From Salinicola socius (GTDB lineage Bacteria; Pseudomonadota; Gammaproteobacteria; Pseudomonadales; Halomonadaceae), in assembly GCF_001937195.1 (NCBI RefSeq), contig NZ_MSDO01000021.1, forward strand, positions 1-64,000: a DNA stretch of 64,000 bases. The letters are read 5' to 3'. The position numbers and the translations under genes were made by a program. Below the pieces are notes generated by a model. The model had not been told where the DNA came from. It saw nothing but the letters and a program-made list of their open reading frames with translations, and searched no databases. Shown one piece after another: positions 61,354 to 64,000 of the stretch (positions are counted from its first letter, which is position 1; every line of letters begins with the position of its first letter).

Positions 61354-61677
61354 ATGAGTGAGAGTACGCAACGAAACGCGACTCGATCGGGTCGTGACGA
61401 CGAATCGCTGACGCTTCGTTTCGGCCGGGACGAACTCGTCATTCGTCAGCGCTACGAAATGCTGAGTATCGTCAACGACGTTCTGATCGGTGTCTGGTTC
61501 GTCATCGGCAGTCTCTTTTTCTTCTACGAATCTCTGACATATGCGGGCACCTGGCTGTTCGTGATCGGCAGCGTCGAGATGCTGATTCGCCCAGTCATCC
61601 GGCTGGTTCGTCGGCTGCACTTGCAACACGTGAATGGTAACTCGTCATCGCCCAGTGCCGCCGAACATGATTTCTGA
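61354..61677 (+). CDS. YrhK-like small membrane protein
   Basis: The 107-residue product has a short charged N-terminus followed by a YrhK-type domain of two membrane helices: LVIRQRYEMLSIVNDVLIGV, IGSLFFFYESLTYAGTWLFV and MLIRPVIRLVRRLHL. The function of YrhK-like proteins is not known. ATG 61354 (MSESTQRN) has GGGAG about 12 nt upstream; an in-frame GTG at 61324 is an alternative. It follows zwf divergently and precedes the amidase by about 108 bp. Confidence 0.8.
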   Translation: MSESTQRNATRSGRDDESLTLRFGRDELVIRQRYEMLSIVNDVLIGVWFVIGSLFFFYESLTYAGTWLFVIGSVEMLIRPVIRLVRRLHLQHVNGNSSSPSAAEHDF

Positions 61678-61785
61678 GACTCCCTGGTGCCTTGGCATCT
61701 TCTCGGTGTCGACATTGCGCCCTCGCGGAACTGCCGACTAGGCTGGGTCGCAACGAACCCGTTTACCACAGGATGTGGAGGAAAT

Positions 61786-63225
61786 GTGAGCGACGCTGAT
61801 TCAGCTGCCGATCTGGGAACTGATCTTGAAAATATGGACGCCGGAAAGCTCGAGCGGTTGTATCGATCCGGGGAGGCCTCGCCGCTGGAGGCGACACGGG
61901 CGGCGCTGGAGCGGATCGATCGTTTCAATGGAGCGGTCAACGCCTATGTCCATGTCGATCGGGAGGGCGCCGAGAAGGCGGCCAAGGCATCGGCTCGGCG
62001 CTGGGGGCAGGGCAGGCCGCTAAGTGCCATCGACGGTATCCCCGTGTCGATGAAGGATCTGGCCGAGGTGGCCGGCATGCCGACACGGGGCGGCTCATTG
62101 GCGTCATCGGACGCCGTGTGTCAGGAAGATTGTCCGCCGGCGCGTATGCTCCGGGAAGCGGGAGCGGTGATCCTGGGCAAGACCAACACGCCGGAATTCG
62201 GCTGGAAGGCGGTGACCGACAACCGCGTATTCGGCGCCACCTGCAACCCTTGGGATACCCGCCTGACACCGGGTGGCTCCTCCGGTGGGGCCGCTGCCGC
62301 TGCCGCGCTCAACATGGGCGTGCTGCATCAAGGCGGCGACTCCGGCGGCTCGATTCGCATCCCCGCGGCGTTTACCGGTGTCTTCGGTTTCAAACCGACC
62401 TACGGCTGGACGCCGCAATGGCCGCCGGCCACCGAGCCGTCGCTCTCCCATATCGGTCCGCTGACCAGAAGCGTCGAAGACGCCGTGCGCATGCTCAACG
62501 TGATCGGCCGCTACGATTATCGTGACCCCTATGCCACCCGAGGGCAGCCGAAGGATTGGGGTGCCGATCTCGGCCAGGATCTGCGCGGTCTGCGCATCGC
62601 CTATTCGCCCACGTTGGGTTACGCCGAAGTCGACGAGCAGGTCGCCGCCCGCGTTCGCGAAGCCGTTCGTAACCTCGAGCAACTGGGGGCCGAAGTCGAG
62701 GAGATACACCCGGGTTTCGAGTCGCCGATCGATATCTTCCAGAAGCTCTGGTTCACCGCATCGCTGGATTTCTGGTCGAAATGCAGTGACAAGGAGCGTG
62801 AGCAGCTCGATCCGGGCCTCGTTGCCAATGCGCGCACCGCGCAGCAGTGGAGTGCGCTCGATCTGTTCCAGACGCTGGGCCGACGAGCCAATTTCACCGA
62901 GTGCCTGGAACGCTTCAACCAGAAATACCACCTGCTGATGACCCCGACGGTACCGATCGAGCCGTTCGAGGCCGGCCACGAAGTGCCGCCGGGCAGCGGC
63001 ATGCGGGACTGGGAAGAGTGGGCGCCGTTCTCCTATCCGTTCAACCTGAGCCAGCAGCCGGCGGCTTCCGTCCCCTGCGGGTTCACCGAGCGCGGTCTAC
63101 CGGTGGGCTTCCAGCTGGCCGGCGGCAAGCATGATGACGTCCGTGTGCTGCGCGCCTGTCACGCCTACATGAAAGCGCATCCGCCGCGCTTTCCGCGGGT
63201 GCCCGATCCTTCCGAGATGGCCTGA
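61786..63225 (+). CDS. Amidase (amidase signature family)
   Basis: The 479-residue serine amidase carries the Ser-cisSer-Lys triad: Lys90 or so in VSMKDLAEVAGMPTRGG, cis-Ser165 in LTPGGSSGGAAAAAALNMG and nucleophile Ser189 in GGDSGGSIRIPAAFTGVFG. The start is GTG 61786 with GGAGG just upstream; the open frame extends to 61687 without a site. The substrate cannot be told from sequence; family members hydrolyse amides, ureas or amide-linked metabolites. It is not GatA, since gatBC are absent. Confidence 0.9.
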   Translation: MSDADSAADLGTDLENMDAGKLERLYRSGEASPLEATRAALERIDRFNGAVNAYVHVDREGAEKAAKASARRWGQGRPLSAIDGIPVSMKDLAEVAGMPTRGGSLASSDAVCQEDCPPARMLREAGAVILGKTNTPEFGWKAVTDNRVFGATCNPWDTRLTPGGSSGGAAAAAALNMGVLHQGGDSGGSIRIPAAFTGVFGFKPTYGWTPQWPPATEPSLSHIGPLTRSVEDAVRMLNVIGRYDYRDPYATRGQPKDWGADLGQDLRGLRIAYSPTLGYAEVDEQVAARVREAVRNLEQLGAEVEEIHPGFESPIDIFQKLWFTASLDFWSKCSDKEREQLDPGLVANARTAQQWSALDLFQTLGRRANFTECLERFNQKYHLLMTPTVPIEPFEAGHEVPPGSGMRDWEEWAPFSYPFNLSQQPAASVPCGFTERGLPVGFQLAGGKHDDVRVLRACHAYMKAHPPRFPRVPDPSEMA

Positions 63226-63327
63226 GTCCGAGCGTGATCGCGATTGCCGACTACGCTTGAGATAGATGTCGCGCTGAATGCGCGGCGTCTGTCGCTCTAC
63301 TTTCATCGCCCAGTTTACCGGGCCCGC

Positions 63328-63383
63328 GACGGCAGGACCGTCGAGGACTCTATCCGAGCGCCTCGAAGGTTCTGCCGTCACGC
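63328..63383. promoter_or_regulatory. Imperfect inverted repeat upstream of the PoxB-like gene
   Basis: CGCGACGGCAGGA (63328-63340) recurs in inverted form as TTCTGCCGTCACGCG (63370-63384) with one mismatch and one extra base, just before the ribosome-binding site of the next gene. It could be an operator, an attenuator-like hairpin or an amidase terminator. Confidence 0.35.
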
Positions 63384-63399
63384 GATAAGGAGTCGCATC

Positions 63400-64000
63400 A
63401 TGAGTCATCAGAATGTCGCTGAAATCATCGTCGAAACGCTCTCCCAGGCGGGCGCCAAGCGCTGCTATGGCGTAGTCGGCGATACCATCAATCACTTTAC
63501 CGATGCCATCCGTCGCAGCGATCTCGAGTGGGTGCACGTTCGTCACGAGGAAGTGGGCGGTTTTGCGGCCGGTGGCGAAGCCTACATGACCCGGGAGCTG
63601 GCCCTGTGCGCCGGTACCTGCGGCCCCGGCACGCTGCACTTCGTCAACGGGCTGTTCGAAGCCCATCGCAGCGGTTCGCCGGTGGTGTTGATCGCTTCCC
63701 AGGTCGGCACTGCCGATACCGGCATCGGCTTCCCGCAGGACGTCGACCCCAGGCCGATCTACGCGCAGTACAGCGTTTTTTGCGAGACGATCATCAATCC
63801 CGATCAGGTCCGTCGCATGACGGCGCTGGCGGCCCAGACGGCGCTGGCCAAGAACGGCGTGGCGGTGCTGATCGTGCATGGGGACCTGTTCACCCAGAAG
63901 CCGAGCCAGGACCTGCCCTACCGAGTGCATCGTTTCGATCCGGTCACGCGGCCGAGCGCCGAAGAGCTGGTGCCGGCAATCAAGGCACTCAATGCCGGCG
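63400..64000 (+). CDS. Thiamine-diphosphate enzyme, PoxB-like (pyruvate:quinone oxidoreductase), truncated by window end
   Basis: Begins ATG 63400 after AAGGAG and stays open to the window end, about 200 codons. The N-terminal half is a TPP-binding Pyr domain: MSHQNVAEIIVETLSQAGAK, GVVGDTINHFTDAI, catalytic Glu in VRHEEVGGFAAGGEAY, and CAGTCGPGTLHFVNGLFEA. This matches pyruvate dehydrogenase (quinone)/PoxB more than acetolactate synthase, but the C-terminal half, with FAD and membrane-binding parts, is outside the window. Confidence 0.85.
   Translation, partial: MSHQNVAEIIVETLSQAGAKRCYGVVGDTINHFTDAIRRSDLEWVHVRHEEVGGFAAGGEAYMTRELALCAGTCGPGTLHFVNGLFEAHRSGSPVVLIASQVGTADTGIGFPQDVDPRPIYAQYSVFCETIINPDQVRRMTALAAQTALAKNGVAVLIVHGDLFTQKPSQDLPYRVHRFDPVTRPSAEELVPAIKALNAG

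Noticed and set aside
61687-61785. N-terminal extension of the amidase
   Set aside because: GTG 61786 has the ribosome-binding site; the added 33 residues lack amidase similarity.

Overview
The window looks like chromosomal DNA from a moderately halophilic gammaproteobacterium of the Halomonadaceae (Halomonas, Salinicola, Kushneria or Chromohalobacter type). The evidence is GC-rich codon use, pseudomonad-like housekeeping gene order, a group-2 Mrp/Pha cation/proton antiporter, and a complete doeABXCD-eutBC ectoine/hydroxyectoine catabolic cluster with its EnuR-type regulator. The genus cannot be fixed from sequence reading alone. Nothing resembles a prophage, CRISPR array, plasmid or large island.

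Layout. 1-6.0 kb: the 3' part of a tRNA-Leu(CAG), then rnr, rlmB and the ribosomal cluster rpsF-rpsR-(membrane protein)-rplI, closed by a strong terminator. 6.2-10.5 kb: dnaB, a 97-residue orphan, two abutting MITE-like elements with TA ends, an EAL-CBS-GGDEF protein and a small conserved-looking protein. 10.8-13.4 kb: an iron-sulfur photolyase and hemH, divergent around a short inverted repeat. 13.5-19.3 kb: phaAB-C-D-E-F-G on the minus strand. 19.6-24.4 kb: an unlisted 58-residue cysteine-containing ORF, a lipoprotein MltB-type transglycosylase, and an FlhF-like SRP GTPase with a very long C-terminal extension plus a small overlapping partner. 24.4-31.2 kb: rsmE, purD, prkB, hinT, coq7, an OsmC-family gene and the cell-wall recycling pair amgK-murU. 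31.6-39.9 kb: lptD-surA-pdxA-rsmA-apaG-apaH, then glpE and cca.

40-48 kb and 59.5-61.1 kb hold a dispersed glucose/gluconate module: membrane quinoprotein glucose dehydrogenase (gcd), gluconate permease (gntP), gluconokinase (gntK), a LacI-type GntR with two palindromic operators, and zwf. Together they allow periplasmic oxidation of glucose to gluconate and entry at 6-phosphogluconate. A LysO-like exporter and a DUF3108 protein lie between them.

49-59.5 kb: ectoine catabolism. EnuR (MocR family) is divergent from doeA. DoeA opens the ectoine ring, DoeB deacetylates the product, DoeD transaminates diaminobutyrate, and DoeC oxidises aspartate semialdehyde to aspartate. EutB and EutC are assigned to hydroxyectoine processing. 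DoeX (Lrp/AsnC) is translationally coupled to doeB. A GNAT acetyltransferase overlaps the end of eutC and looks like an added operon member. No ectoine transporter or eutA is present in the window. The window ends with a YrhK-like membrane protein, an amidase and the first 200 codons of a PoxB-like thiamine diphosphate enzyme.

The most unusual items are the paired TA-flanked repeats at 7.9-8.26 kb, the oversized FlhF-like protein, a SurA with one PPIase domain, the 58-residue ORF, inverted repeats in the enuR-doeA gap, the GNAT at the end of the ectoine operon, and a recurring pattern of short tandem duplications (13, 14, 16, 24 and 30 bp) in spacers and gene tails.
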